Shown: positions 8,327 to 17,677, counted from the stretch's first letter. The stretch is 36,890 nt of DNA from Clostridia bacterium (GCA_900765095.1 CAAFRB010000011.1:1-36890); one strand, 5' to 3'. Notes: generated by a model not told the origin, from the sequence alone. Made by a program: numbers and translations.

Positions 8327-10363
8327 TTAAAGTGGCATTTCTGATTTTAGATCATCATCAATATATACTTTTAACATTGCCCCTGAAATATCTGATACTT
8401 CTACTTGAATCTTGCCATCATCTCTTGAGTGCTCCGCTTCGTATTCTATCTTCTTTCCTATAGTAGCTCCCTCTAGAACAACTTTAACATTAAACTTACT
8501 TCTTTCTCCCATGTTGCTTAAATCTAATGTAACTTTTCTCTTTTTAGTTGTGCTCGTTTTATCATCGTTTGTTGAAGGCTTAGTTCCAGTACTTTCACCA
8601 CTTGTGCTAGTAGTAGTACCATTGTTTAATTTATTTACTACCAAAACAATTTCTGATAATTCAGTTTGGTATGTGTCTTCTTCAGGAGTTTGGCTAAGTA
8701 CAACTCCATCTTCTTTGCCTTTTGTTGATACATAAGTAACTTTAGGAATTAGTTTTACTGCATCTAGTGCTTTTCTTGCATTTTCTTCAGTATATCCAAT
8801 AACTTTTGGTACTTTAACTAATCCACTATCACCAGAAGCTGGTCCCATGCTGACAAATACTGTAACAGTTGAACCCTTTTCAACTTCTGTGTTTACTTTT
8901 GGTTCTTGTCTTATTATATCACCAGATGGTATTGTGTCATGATATTCATATTCTTCTTTGTATACAAGTTCTGCTGTTTCTATTTTTATCTTCGCAGCTG
9001 TTGTTGTAGTAACTAATGATACATCTGGTACAAAAACTTTCTTCTCGCCTTTACTCAATCTTACACCAACTGTAGCACCTTTTTTTAGTTCATAACCTTC
9101 TACATATTCTTGGTACGTTACATATCCTGCTGGGTAATCAGAGCTCTCGACATTAGCTTGCACTTCTAATTTTAAGCCTAAATCTGCTAACATTTTTTCT
9201 GCTTCTTCTCTGCTATATCCAATAATTGCAGGAACTTCAACATTTGTGTTTCCACCCAATATTGCAGTACTTATAGCACTGCCAGCTTTCACACACAAGA
9301 AAAATACAGCAACAATGCAAACTAGGTATACACATAATTTAGCCAAAGCTTGTTGCTTTGTGACATGCTTTTTACTTTTACCCATATCGTCCTCTTCTTC
9401 CTTATTAGTTTTTATATTACTATAATTATTTATTTTTATTTCTTCCTTTGTACTACTAGCCCCAACGATAGGAACTCTTTGAGTAGGAAACTCAGAATTT
9501 GACGAAATATTATTCATATTTTTTAAAGTAATATCATCTGGGTTTTTTAGTAATTTCATTAAATCATTATACATATCGTCAGCTTTTGCATAACGGCTAG
9601 ATGCTTCCTTTTGCATGGCTTTCATTATTATTTCATTTAGTCCAACAGGTATTTCACTATTTAATTCTATTGGTTCTTTAGGTGTTTCTTGAAGATGTTT
9701 TATCGCAACAGAAACAGGAGTTTCTGCATCGAATGGTAACTTGCCTGTGCACATTTCATAAAGAACCACACCTAATGAATATATATCCGATTTTTCATCT
9801 GTATATCCACCTCTTGCATGCTCCGGTGAAAAATAGTGCACAGAACCAATCGTGCTTCCAAAAGCATTTATCGTAGAATTTGATACAGCCTTTGCTATTC
9901 CAAAATCAGTTACTTTAGCCACACCATCTTTTGTTATTATTATGTTGTGTGGTTTTATATCTCTATGTATTATGTGATTTTTATGCGCTTGACTAAGTCC
10001 TGAAGCTATTTGAGCTGCAATCTTTACAGCATCACGCCAAGGTAATCTTCCTTTTTCATTTATTATCTCTTTTAAAGTTTTTCCCTCTATTAGTTCCATT
10101 ACTATGTAGTGCATTCCGTTGTCATTACCTACATCAAAAATAGAAACTATATTAGGATGTGACAAGCTTGCAGCTGACTGTGCCTCTATTTGAAATCTTT
10201 TTATAAATTCAGCATCATTTGCAAACTCATCTTTTAAAATTTTAACAGCAACATATCTATTAAGCACTCTGCATTTTGCTTTATAAACAGTTGCCATGCC
10301 ACCCGATCCGATTTTCTCTAGTATTTCATATCTATTTCCTAACACTTTTCCAACCATATCCAT
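8327..10363 (-). CDS. prkC: PASTA-domain Ser/Thr protein kinase
   Basis: Membrane Hanks-type kinase that senses peptidoglycan or lipid II fragments and phosphorylates cell-wall, division and translation proteins. The 678-residue protein has a kinase domain at about 12-270: glycine loop GSGGMATVYKA, AVKILK, catalytic HRDIKPHNI, DFGIAK, and SPEHARGG. A cytosolic linker follows, then one membrane segment (LCVYLVCIVAVFFLCVKAG) and three extracellular PASTA repeats opening VEVPAIIGYS, VFVPDVSL and VKVPKVIGYT. A Ser/Thr-rich spacer and a C-terminal domain of about 70 residues (from KRKVTLDLSN) of unknown function come after the third PASTA. It starts 15 bp after prpC. Confidence 0.95.
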   Translation of the reverse strand: MDMVGKVLGNRYEILEKIGSGGMATVYKAKCRVLNRYVAVKILKDEFANDAEFIKRFQIEAQSAASLSHPNIVSIFDVGNDNGMHYIVMELIEGKTLKEIINEKGRLPWRDAVKIAAQIASGLSQAHKNHIIHRDIKPHNIIITKDGVAKVTDFGIAKAVSNSTINAFGSTIGSVHYFSPEHARGGYTDEKSDIYSLGVVLYEMCTGKLPFDAETPVSVAIKHLQETPKEPIELNSEIPVGLNEIIMKAMQKEASSRYAKADDMYNDLMKLLKNPDDITLKNMNNISSNSEFPTQRVPIVGASSTKEEIKINNYSNIKTNKEEEDDMGKSKKHVTKQQALAKLCVYLVCIVAVFFLCVKAGSAISTAILGGNTNVEVPAIIGYSREEAEKMLADLGLKLEVQANVESSDYPAGYVTYQEYVEGYELKKGATVGVRLSKGEKKVFVPDVSLVTTTTAAKIKIETAELVYKEEYEYHDTIPSGDIIRQEPKVNTEVEKGSTVTVFVSMGPASGDSGLVKVPKVIGYTEENARKALDAVKLIPKVTYVSTKGKEDGVVLSQTPEEDTYQTELSEIVLVVNKLNNGTTTSTSGESTGTKPSTNDDKTSTTKKRKVTLDLSNMGERSKFNVKVVLEGATIGKKIEYEAEHSRDDGKIQVEVSDISGAMLKVYIDDDLKSEMPL

Positions 10364-10378
10364 TTATAAAAACCTCCA

Positions 10379-11128
10379 CTAATCATTAAAAATCAGTATT
10401 ACGCTTATATTGTCATAGCCACCGTTTTTCTTTGAATGACTAATCAAGTTATTACATGTACTTTTTAAGTTGTCTTTTCCTCCAACTACTTCATTATAAA
10501 TCTCATCAACTCTAATCATGTTTGTAAGTCCATCTGTACACATAAGCAAAATATCATCTTTTAGAAAACCTTTTACCATAACGTCTGGTTCAACATTTTC
10601 TTCACATCCTAAAGCTTTTACAAGCATATTTTTTTGTGGATGATTTTCTGCTTCTTCTTTTGTTATAGTGCCATTTTGCACTAACACTTGTACATAAGAA
10701 TGATCCTTTGTGAGCTGTCTTATAATATGCTTTCTAATTCTATAAATTCTGCTATCACCAACGTGTCCAATAAAGACTTTCGATTTATAAACTATTGCTA
10801 CAACAATTGTAGTTCCCATTCCACTATATCGCTCGTTTTCTAGAGATTTTTCATAAATATATTTGTTAGCTCCAACTATTGCATCTCTTATCAAATCTTG
10901 AAGAAGAAGTCTATCTTCCTTAACTTCATTATATCTGTCTAATATCTTTTGTCTTACGTATTCAATTGCCATGCTACTTGCTACTCCACCTGCATTCGCA
11001 CCGCCCATTCCATCGGCAACAATAAATAATTTTATTTCATCATCTTCTTGCGGAATACAAATTCTATCCTGATTTTCTTTTCTTTGCATTCCAATATCAG
11101 TCGTTCCATAGTATTGCATAAAAAACAT
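10379..11128 (-). CDS. prpC: PP2C-family protein phosphatase (PrpC/Stp)
   Basis: Mn/Mg-dependent Ser/Thr phosphatase that reverses PrkC phosphorylation; cytosolic. The 249-residue length is normal. The ordered PP2C motifs are all present: RKENQD, VADGMGGANAGG, GMGTTIV, HVGDSRIYRI, TKDHSYVQVLV, LMCTDGLTNM and YDNISVIL. The start used is ATG 11128, directly after GGAGGTGAG; an in-frame ATG 9 nt further in is possible but lies far from that site. It is the first gene of the prpC-prkC-rsgA-rpe unit and has its own promoter. Confidence 0.95.
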   Translation of the reverse strand: MFFMQYYGTTDIGMQRKENQDRICIPQEDDEIKLFIVADGMGGANAGGVASSMAIEYVRQKILDRYNEVKEDRLLLQDLIRDAIVGANKYIYEKSLENERYSGMGTTIVVAIVYKSKVFIGHVGDSRIYRIRKHIIRQLTKDHSYVQVLVQNGTITKEEAENHPQKNMLVKALGCEENVEPDVMVKGFLKDDILLMCTDGLTNMIRVDEIYNEVVGGKDNLKSTCNNLISHSKKNGGYDNISVILIFND

Positions 11129-11162
11129 CTCACCTCCAAATTAGGTTTCATCAGCTAAAATC

Positions 11163-11191
11163 ATTATACATTTTTTATATAAAATAGTCCA
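11163..11191 (-). promoter_or_regulatory. Promoter of prpC-prkC-rsgA-rpe
   Basis: On the minus strand TGGACT (11186-11191) and TATAAT (11163-11168) are 17 bp apart, 35 bp upstream of the prpC start. The -10 is perfect and the -35 is weaker. Confidence 0.65.
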
Positions 11192-11219
11192 TATTTATTT
11201 TTACAGACATTTATTAGAA

Positions 11220-12245
11220 TTATTCTGTTCCTTTTTTATCTCTAACTAGCTGTCCACAAGCAGCCGAAATATCTGAGCCTAGCTCTCTTCTTATAGTTGC
11301 AACAATTCCTCTGTCATTTAATGTATCTCTAAAAGCCATCATTTTTTCAACGCTACATTTTTCATACTTACCATCTTTTATTTTATTTACAGGTATCAGA
11401 TTAACGTGACAAAGCATGCCGTGCAACAATCTAGAAAGATGTATAGCGTCCTCATGACTGTCATTAACTCCTGCTACTAAAGCATATTCAAAAGTTATGC
11501 GTCTATTCGTTTTGTCAATGTATTTTTTACACGCTTCTATGACTTCTTTAATGCAATATCTTTTATTTATAGGCATCATTTCGCTTCTTACTTCATCTCT
11601 ACTACTGTGAAGAGAAATACATAAATTACATTGTATATTTTCTTCTGCAAATTTTTCTATTCCATCCACAAGACCACAAGTAGACACGCTTATGTGTCTT
11701 GCACCTATATTTAGTCCTTTAGGATCATTTATTAGCCTTATTGCTTTCATGACATTATCATAATTGTCAAAAGGTTCGCCAATTCCCATGAATACAACGT
11801 TTGATATTTTCTCTCCAGAGTATTTTTCCATTTTTAATATCTGACTAATTATTTCACCAGGAGTTAAACTTCTCACAAATCCAATCTTAGCAGAAGCACA
11901 GAAATTGCACCCCATCTTGCATCCAATTTGATTCGAAACACATGCTGTGTAACCGTATTTGTATTTCATCAACACGCTTTCTATTCTATGTTCATCATTA
12001 AGCTTAAATAAATACTTAATAGTGCCGTCTTTGGACTTTTGGAAATCATCTAAAGTAATGCAATCAAGTATGTAATTATCTTTTAATTTTTGAATTAGTT
12101 CTTTGGACAAATCCGTCATTTCGTCAAAGCTTTCAACGTTTCTAAATAACCAAGCAAAAATTTGTTTTGCTCTAAACTTTTTTTCTCCAAGTTCAACTAA
12201 TTCATTTTCTAATTCTTCCAAACTATAATCTCTTATATTTTTCAT
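11220..12245 (-). CDS. rlmN: 23S rRNA/tRNA adenine C2-methyltransferase RlmN
   Basis: Radical-SAM enzyme that methylates C2 of A2503 in 23S rRNA and A37 in some tRNAs. The 341-residue protein has the N-terminal helical accessory domain (LGEKKFRAKQIFAWLF) and the iron-sulfur motif GCKMGCNFC. It also has MGIGEPFDNYDNV, HISVSTCG, the SLHSS strand and a conserved C-terminal cysteine in SAACGQL. Its ATG overlaps the rsmB stop by 4 bp (ATGA), so the pair is coupled. Confidence 0.97.
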   Translation of the reverse strand: MKNIRDYSLEELENELVELGEKKFRAKQIFAWLFRNVESFDEMTDLSKELIQKLKDNYILDCITLDDFQKSKDGTIKYLFKLNDEHRIESVLMKYKYGYTACVSNQIGCKMGCNFCASAKIGFVRSLTPGEIISQILKMEKYSGEKISNVVFMGIGEPFDNYDNVMKAIRLINDPKGLNIGARHISVSTCGLVDGIEKFAEENIQCNLCISLHSSRDEVRSEMMPINKRYCIKEVIEACKKYIDKTNRRITFEYALVAGVNDSHEDAIHLSRLLHGMLCHVNLIPVNKIKDGKYEKCSVEKMMAFRDTLNDRGIVATIRRELGSDISAACGQLVRDKKGTE

Positions 12246-13531
12246 TTTTTCTCCAATACCGCGATATAAAATCCATCTGTTTCATCAACATTTGGAAATA
12301 GTTTTACTTGTTCTACTAGTGTAAAATCACTATGAGTTAGTAAAAACCTATCTATCTGCTCTTCATTTTCTCTTTTTAAAACAGTACATGTACTGTAAAC
12401 CATTCTACCACCTGGTTTCAAATATTCTGAGCATGTATCTAAAATCTTTTCTTGTACGCTCATCAATTCTTCAAAATCTTCTATCTTTCTTGTCCACTTG
12501 ATATCAGGCTTTTTTCTTATAACTCCCAATCCACTACACGGTACATCTAGCAATATTTTATCAAATTTTTCTTTGTAACTAGGCATACTTATTGTAGCAT
12601 CATGAACCTTCGCATGTATAATGCTAATATCTAACTTCTTTGCAGCCTCTTCTACTAGTCTTACTCTGTGTGGATGAATATCCCATGCCTCTACTTCGCC
12701 TTTGTTTTCCATTATTTCAGCAAGATACGTTGTCTTACCTCCCGGAGCGCTACAAGCATCCAACACAATTTCATTAGGTTTAGGTGCAAGTTTTAAGCAT
12801 GCTAATTGCGCAGCTTCATCTTGCACGGTAAATAGTTTTCCTTTGAAATCAGTCATTTTCTTTACTTTTATGCTATCCTCTAAGTTTCCTTTTCTACAGT
12901 CGATTTTCTTTAGAATCAATAGCTTATAGAGTTCATCTCTAGTTGTCTTTAATCTATTGCTTCTTAATGTAATTTCAGGAGTTATATTATTTGCATTTAA
13001 AAATTCTGTCACAAACTTTTTATCGTATTCTTTCAATAATTCATTGACCATCCACAAAGGGTGTGATGTAACAATCGAAATTATTTCGTCCTCTAAAATT
13101 GGCTTCGTTGCTATATATGCTAGAAGTTTTTCCATTTCATTCTTTTCAATTTTTCTTAAAATGGCATTTACAAATTTGCTCGATGCTTCATGTCCATATT
13201 GCTTTGCAAGTTTCACGCTTTCATTCACAGCAGCACTCTCTGGTATTTTGTCCAAAAACACAATTTGATAAATTCCAATTCTAAGTATATTTAATATCCA
13301 AGGTGATATCTTTTTTATTTTAATACTTGAATACATTTTTATTATCTCATCTAATGTAATTTTCCACGTCAATACACCATATACAAGTTCTGATGCAAAC
13401 GCTTTGTCTACTGTATCTAAATCTGATTTATTTAACTCTTTATCTAGAGCTACATTAGAATAGCCTTCCCCGAATTCCACTTTATAAAGTACATTTATTG
13501 CTAGTTCTCTGGCATTCATTAAATAATTCAT
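12242..13531 (-). CDS. rsmB: 16S rRNA m5C967 methyltransferase RsmB
   Basis: SAM-dependent cytosine-5 methyltransferase acting on 16S rRNA. The 429-residue protein has an N-terminal NusB-like RNA-binding domain (about 5-135: MNARELAINVLYKVEFGEGYS spans its start) and a C-terminal Rossmann methyltransferase domain. The latter carries LDACSAPGGKTTYLAE (SAM loop), LDVPCSGLGVI with one catalytic cysteine, and MVYSTCTV with the second. It lies 7 bp after the TagO-MnaA fusion gene and overlaps rlmN. Confidence 0.97.
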   Translation of the reverse strand: MNYLMNARELAINVLYKVEFGEGYSNVALDKELNKSDLDTVDKAFASELVYGVLTWKITLDEIIKMYSSIKIKKISPWILNILRIGIYQIVFLDKIPESAAVNESVKLAKQYGHEASSKFVNAILRKIEKNEMEKLLAYIATKPILEDEIISIVTSHPLWMVNELLKEYDKKFVTEFLNANNITPEITLRSNRLKTTRDELYKLLILKKIDCRKGNLEDSIKVKKMTDFKGKLFTVQDEAAQLACLKLAPKPNEIVLDACSAPGGKTTYLAEIMENKGEVEAWDIHPHRVRLVEEAAKKLDISIIHAKVHDATISMPSYKEKFDKILLDVPCSGLGVIRKKPDIKWTRKIEDFEELMSVQEKILDTCSEYLKPGGRMVYSTCTVLKRENEEQIDRFLLTHSDFTLVEQVKLFPNVDETDGFYIAVLEKK

Positions 13532-13538
13532 CCTCTCT

Positions 13539-15755
13539 TTAGTTTAAATCATTTGGCTTCTTCTCGCTTTTACCAAAATAATATAATATAGCGTCAACTA
13601 TTCTCTCGCAAGCCTTTCCATCTCCATAAGGATTAGCTGCTTTAGACATTTTTGCATACTCCTTATCGTCTGTAAGTAATTTACTTGCTTCTTCAATAAT
13701 TCTTTCCTTATCTGTTCCAACAATTTTAACAGTTCCTGCTACAACAGCTTCTGGTCTTTCTGTTTCTGTCCTCAACACTAAAACTGGTTTTCCTAGTGAT
13801 GGTGCTTCTTCTTGAATTCCACCAGAATCAGTCATAACCATATAAGATTTGTTTATTAAATTATGTGTTGTAATAACATCAAGTGGTTCAACTAAGTGAA
13901 TATTTTTTACTTCTCCTAACGTCTTTGTTGCTACGTCTTGAACTGCTGGGTTTAAATGCACTGGATATACAACTTCTACATCTTTAAATTTTGTTGCAAT
14001 TTCTTTGACTGCATTACAAATATTTTGAAGTGGTTCACCCAAATTTTCTCTTCTATGCGCTGTCATAAAAATGACTTTTTTATTAAAATCAATTTTAGAT
14101 AAAATAGGATGAGTGAAAATGTAATCTGGCTTAACTGTAGTCTTTAAAGCATCGATTACTGTGTTACCAGTTACATATATTGTGCCTTCTTCAATCATTT
14201 CTTTTAGAAGATTATGCTTGTTATTTTGTGTAGGTGCAAAATATAAATCTGCCAAGTTAGTAACTAATCTTCTGTTCATCTCTTCTGGATAAGGAGAATA
14301 CTTATCGTAAGTTCTTAAGCCTGCTTCAACATGTCCAACTTTCGTCTTGCAATAAAATGATGCTAATGCTGCTGAAAAAGTAGTAGTAGTATCTCCATGA
14401 ACTAAAATTAAATCAGGTTTTTCTTTGTTTATAACTTCGTATAAGCCTTCTAGTACAGCTGACGTTATATGTGTCAATGTTTGTTTATCTTTCATAACAT
14501 TCAAATCATATTCAGGTTCTATTTTAAATGCTTTTAATACTTGATCTAGCATCTGTCTGTGTTGTGCTGTTACACAAACTACCGTTTCGATTTCTTCGTG
14601 TTCACGAAGCTTTAATACTAGTGGGCACATTTTTATTGCTTCTGGACGAGTGCCGAAAACTACCATCACCTTAATTTTTTCTTTGTTTAGTACTTCTCTT
14701 ACTTCTTTAGTTTTTACCATATTTTTCTTTCCTCCCAACAAATTTTTAGAACCTAGTACTGAAAGAACAGCAAGTATTGCTACTAACATTATTACCTTCC
14801 ATACACTACTTTCCAATATGACAACTGCTAAAATTCCAAGTACCGCTGTAACAGCATACAAAACTAAAACAGCCTGTTTTTGAGTTAAGCCTGCATCAAT
14901 AAGTTTATGATGTAAATGTCCCCTGTCTGCTTCCATTATCGATTTATGATGAGATACTCTTCTAAAAATAGCAAATAACGTATCAAAAATTGGTAGACCC
15001 AGGATTACAACTGGAAGTATTATTGCCATAAAAGTATATGTTTTCGCCATTCCTATCATAGATACTGTTGCTAATATAAAGCCTAAAGAATTTGATCCTA
15101 CATCACCCATGAACGTCTTTGCAGGGTTAAAATTGTAAGGCAAAAATCCAACCAATCCACCTAGTAAGGCGATTGTTAGTATTAAGGGTAAATCACCGGA
15201 TCCATTTAAAATAAATATAACACTTAATGCAAGTGTTGAAATTGCTGAAACACCAGTCGCAAGTCCATCAAGTCCATCTATTAAATTTAGTGCATTTGTA
15301 ACGCCTATAATCCAACCAAAAGTAATTATTATTGAAAGGACATCATTTAACCCATATAACGTTAAAAATGGAATATTAATATAACAAATTCTCAAGCCAC
15401 TTGCTATTACTATAATTGCTGCAACTATCTGTGCAATTAGTTTTTGCCATGCCTTGAGTTGGTAAACATCATCCAAGAAACCAACAGATGCAATTATTGC
15501 AAGTCCAATAAAAAAGCCCGATAAATTTGTCGTATTGTCTATTCCACCAGTCAATAGCATGTATATGATTGAAATAAAAAATCCTAAAATAAACGCTAAG
15601 CCACCTATTCGCGGCATCGCTTTTGAATGAATTCTCCTAGCATCTTTAGGAACATCTACTGCTCCAACCTTGTAGGCAAGTTTAATCGTAATTGGTGTCA
15701 GTATAGCAGACGTAAGTGCCGCAAGCACAAATGTGATTAATATATTTATAGCCAT
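13539..15755 (-). CDS. Fusion: undecaprenyl-P GlcNAc-1-P transferase (TagO/WecA) + UDP-GlcNAc 2-epimerase (MnaA/WecB)
   Basis: One uninterrupted 738-codon frame holding two enzymes usually encoded separately. Residues 1 to about 340 are a multi-spanning MraY/TagO-type transferase with FLDDVYQLK (93-101), NALNLIDGLDGLA (154-166), MGDVGSNSLG (216-225) and DRGHLHHKL (277-285). After a basic linker (about 340-360), residues 362-725 are a non-hydrolysing UDP-GlcNAc 2-epimerase with GTRPEAIKMCP, VHGDTTTTFSAA, HVEAGLRT, YPEEMNRR and TDSGGIQEEAPSLGKP. The first half loads GlcNAc-1-P onto undecaprenyl phosphate; the second makes UDP-ManNAc, the substrate of TagA, encoded divergently at 16869. Both halves keep their catalytic motifs, so both are probably active, and the epimerase would be held at the membrane. 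Confidence 0.93.
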   Translation of the reverse strand: MAINILITFVLAALTSAILTPITIKLAYKVGAVDVPKDARRIHSKAMPRIGGLAFILGFFISIIYMLLTGGIDNTTNLSGFFIGLAIIASVGFLDDVYQLKAWQKLIAQIVAAIIVIASGLRICYINIPFLTLYGLNDVLSIIITFGWIIGVTNALNLIDGLDGLATGVSAISTLALSVIFILNGSGDLPLILTIALLGGLVGFLPYNFNPAKTFMGDVGSNSLGFILATVSMIGMAKTYTFMAIILPVVILGLPIFDTLFAIFRRVSHHKSIMEADRGHLHHKLIDAGLTQKQAVLVLYAVTAVLGILAVVILESSVWKVIMLVAILAVLSVLGSKNLLGGKKNMVKTKEVREVLNKEKIKVMVVFGTRPEAIKMCPLVLKLREHEEIETVVCVTAQHRQMLDQVLKAFKIEPEYDLNVMKDKQTLTHITSAVLEGLYEVINKEKPDLILVHGDTTTTFSAALASFYCKTKVGHVEAGLRTYDKYSPYPEEMNRRLVTNLADLYFAPTQNNKHNLLKEMIEEGTIYVTGNTVIDALKTTVKPDYIFTHPILSKIDFNKKVIFMTAHRRENLGEPLQNICNAVKEIATKFKDVEVVYPVHLNPAVQDVATKTLGEVKNIHLVEPLDVITTHNLINKSYMVMTDSGGIQEEAPSLGKPVLVLRTETERPEAVVAGTVKIVGTDKERIIEEASKLLTDDKEYAKMSKAANPYGDGKACERIVDAILYYFGKSEKKPNDLN

Positions 15756-15758
15756 AAT

Positions 15759-16196
15759 TTACTCCTTTTCTTTTTCATATTCTTCGACTATATCAAGTCT
15801 TTCACCGTATATTCCCTCTAAAAACTTGGCGTTTTTCCAAATTTCTATTCGTTCTATCGCTTCCGATAATGTTACAAAATCTGCACCTAGTGCTATAACA
15901 TTAGCATTATTATGTTGCTTAGCGGAAAGTGCAGTTTCATTGTTGTAACATAACGCGCATCTGATTTTTTTCACTTTATTCGCAGTCATTGCCATTCCGA
16001 TACCCGAACGGCAAATTAATATTCCAGCTTCACATTCACCATTTGCAACAGCTTCCGCAACAGCAAGTGCAACCTTTGGTTCTTCAAGTCCCCTAGTTTC
16101 GTCGTAAGTTCCAAAATCTTTTAACTCGCCTTTATAATGTGCCTTTAACTCTTCTTTTAATTTAAAACCTCCATGATCAGCACCAATAGCTATCAT
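15759..16196 (-). CDS. rpiB: Ribose-5-phosphate isomerase B / LacAB-family sugar isomerase
   Basis: Interconverts ribose 5-phosphate and ribulose 5-phosphate. The 145-residue length is right for RpiB. The N-terminus MIAIGADHGGFKLKEELKAH carries the usual DHGG substrate loop, and ANKVKKIRCALC follows the active site. The active-site stretch reads CRSGIGMAM where textbook RpiB has CGTGIG; the cysteine is kept but the next residue is Arg. A different sugar phosphate (LacA/LacB-like) is therefore possible. It ends 3 bp before the fusion gene and overlaps the phosphatase gene by 4 bp. Confidence 0.88.
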   Translation of the reverse strand: MIAIGADHGGFKLKEELKAHYKGELKDFGTYDETRGLEEPKVALAVAEAVANGECEAGILICRSGIGMAMTANKVKKIRCALCYNNETALSAKQHNNANVIALGADFVTLSEAIERIEIWKNAKFLEGIYGERLDIVEEYEKEKE

Positions 16197-16681
16197 TTTT
16201 GTTCCTCCTCATTTTCCGTATTTTCTAATTTTTCTATAACTTTTGCGATGAGTTCATTCAATTCATCAGCGCATTTTTCATATACGTCTTCTTTACCTCC
16301 GTAAGGGTCAGCAACATCTCCAGCCATTTCTAAATAGCCTTTTAAAGTATATATCTTTCTCAAATCATTACTATTGTGTGCAAAATACGCAATATGATGC
16401 AAATGAGATGCAGACATACAAAGTACTAAGTCTGCATTTTCAATATCTTTTGAAGTCACCTGCTTTGGAACGTGGTTAGATATATCAATTTTATATTTAT
16501 TTTTCATAATATCTATCGCACCATCCGAAGGTTTGCCCAAATCCAAATCAGCTGCTAAACCCGCGGAAGTAGCACAATATTTTCCTTCATTATTTTTTTC
16601 TTTTACTTTTTGATTAAAGAAGGCTTCTGCCATTGGACTTCTGCAAGTATTTCCTGTGCAGATAAATAAAACATTAGTCAT
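16193..16681 (-). CDS. Low-molecular-weight protein-tyrosine phosphatase family
   Basis: A 162-residue cytosolic phosphatase of the LMW-PTP/arsenate-reductase fold. The phosphate loop is CTGNTCRS (C-x5-R-S) at residues 8-15, and the general-acid Asp is in VADPYGG. In Firmicutes such proteins dephosphorylate arginine or tyrosine residues (YwlE, PtpA). Thr in the P-loop (CTGNTCRS) is the feature linked to arginine phosphatases, but that call is inference. It is the first gene of the unit running into rpiB and the TagO-MnaA fusion, and it overlaps rpiB (ATGA). Confidence 0.9.
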   Translation of the reverse strand: MTNVLFICTGNTCRSPMAEAFFNQKVKEKNNEGKYCATSAGLAADLDLGKPSDGAIDIMKNKYKIDISNHVPKQVTSKDIENADLVLCMSASHLHHIAYFAHNSNDLRKIYTLKGYLEMAGDVADPYGGKEDVYEKCADELNELIAKVIEKLENTENEEEQK

Positions 16682-16709
16682 AAAATCACCTCAAATTCAT
16701 ACACCCCTA

Positions 16710-16737
16710 ATTATACAACAAATCTAAAATTTTGCAA
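16710..16737 (-). promoter_or_regulatory. Promoter of the phosphatase-rpiB-TagO/MnaA-rsmB-rlmN unit
   Basis: On the minus strand TTGCAA (16732-16737) and TATAAT (16710-16715) are spaced 16 bp apart, 28 bp before the phosphatase start. It lies back to back with the tagA promoter, so both teichoic-acid linkage genes could be co-regulated from this 187-bp gap. Confidence 0.72.
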
Positions 16738-16755
16738 TAGTGGTAATAAAAGGTC

Positions 16756-16784
16756 TTTACACATATTTATTAATACTATATAAT
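16756..16784 (+). promoter_or_regulatory. Sigma-A promoter of tagA
   Basis: TTTACA (16756-16761) and TATAAT (16779-16784) with a 17-bp spacer. It gives a leader of about 78 nt rich in T and A. No strong hairpin or riboswitch is visible in the leader. Confidence 0.8.
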
Positions 16785-16868
16785 CTAACGAGAAAGTTGA
16801 AAGTTTTAGTTTTTTCAGAATTTTGGTTCTCAAAAGTTTTTGACTAAGAGAAAATTACGGAGGTTGCT

Positions 16869-17591
16869 ATGGAAAGAATAAATATTTTAGGAATTAATTT
16901 TGATAATGTAAATATGACCGAAGCCGTAGACAAATGCAAGGCTTTTTTATCTTCGGATACAGGTCACCTAATCGTAACTCCAAATCCAGAAATAGTTATG
17001 AGAGCAAAGGATAATCCCGAATTCAAAGAATTAATAAACAATGCGGACCTTGTGATTCCAGATGGAATAGGTATAATAAAAGCAGGGAATATTTTAGGTA
17101 CACCTCTTAAGGAACGTGTTGCTGGCTACGATTTGATCTGCAATCTTTTTGAGGAAGGAAAAGACGGTTCGATTTCATTTTATTTTTGGGGTAGTAAACC
17201 CGGAATAGCTGAAAAGGCAAAGCAAAAGATTCAAGAAAAATATCCTAAACTTAATGTTTTAGGAACTCATAACGGCTATTTTAACGAAAGTGAAGAAAAA
17301 GAAATTGTCGAAGAAATCAAAACCTTAAAGCCAGATGTTTTATTGGTTGGTCTTGGAATGCAAAAGCAAGAAATGATTATAAATAAGTATTTGAATGACA
17401 ATATGTTTAAAATAGGAATCGGCTGTGGCGGCAGCATAGACGTTATATCAGGAAAAGTAAAACGTGCACCAAAAATATTTATTAAAATGCACCTTGAATG
17501 GTTTTATCGTCTTCTTAAAGAGCCAACAAGGCTTAAAAGAATGATGGTGTTGCCAAAATTTATTAAAGAAGTAAAAAAATCTAGAACTTAA
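16869..17591 (+). CDS. tagA: UDP-ManNAc:GlcNAc-PP-undecaprenol ManNAc transferase (TagA/WecG family)
   Basis: GT26 glycosyltransferase adding ManNAc to GlcNAc-PP-undecaprenol, the second step of wall teichoic acid linkage-unit synthesis. The 240-residue protein has the family motifs VTPNPEIVMRAKDN, ADLVIPDGIGI with the catalytic Asp, ERVAGYDL, GLGMQKQEMI, GCGGSIDVISGKVKRAP and the C-terminal LEWFYRLLKEPTRLKRM. The C-terminus is basic and probably attaches to the membrane. The ribosome site GGAGG lies 7 nt before ATG. It is read divergently from the fused TagO-MnaA gene, whose two products feed it, and ends at a strong terminator. Confidence 0.95.
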   Translation: MERINILGINFDNVNMTEAVDKCKAFLSSDTGHLIVTPNPEIVMRAKDNPEFKELINNADLVIPDGIGIIKAGNILGTPLKERVAGYDLICNLFEEGKDGSISFYFWGSKPGIAEKAKQKIQEKYPKLNVLGTHNGYFNESEEKEIVEEIKTLKPDVLLVGLGMQKQEMIINKYLNDNMFKIGIGCGGSIDVISGKVKRAPKIFIKMHLEWFYRLLKEPTRLKRMMVLPKFIKEVKKSRT

Positions 17592-17635
17592 AAATTAGGA
17601 TTCTTTATTACAGATAGTAAATTAATAAAAATGTC

Positions 17636-17677
17636 AAAGACTGAAAATCGGTGATTTTCAGTCTTTTGCTTTATTTT
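17636..17677 (+). terminator. Rho-independent terminator of tagA
   Basis: A perfect 14-bp stem (AAAGACTGAAAATC / GATTTTCAGTCTTT), 3-nt loop, followed by TGCTTTATTTT. Confidence 0.88.
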
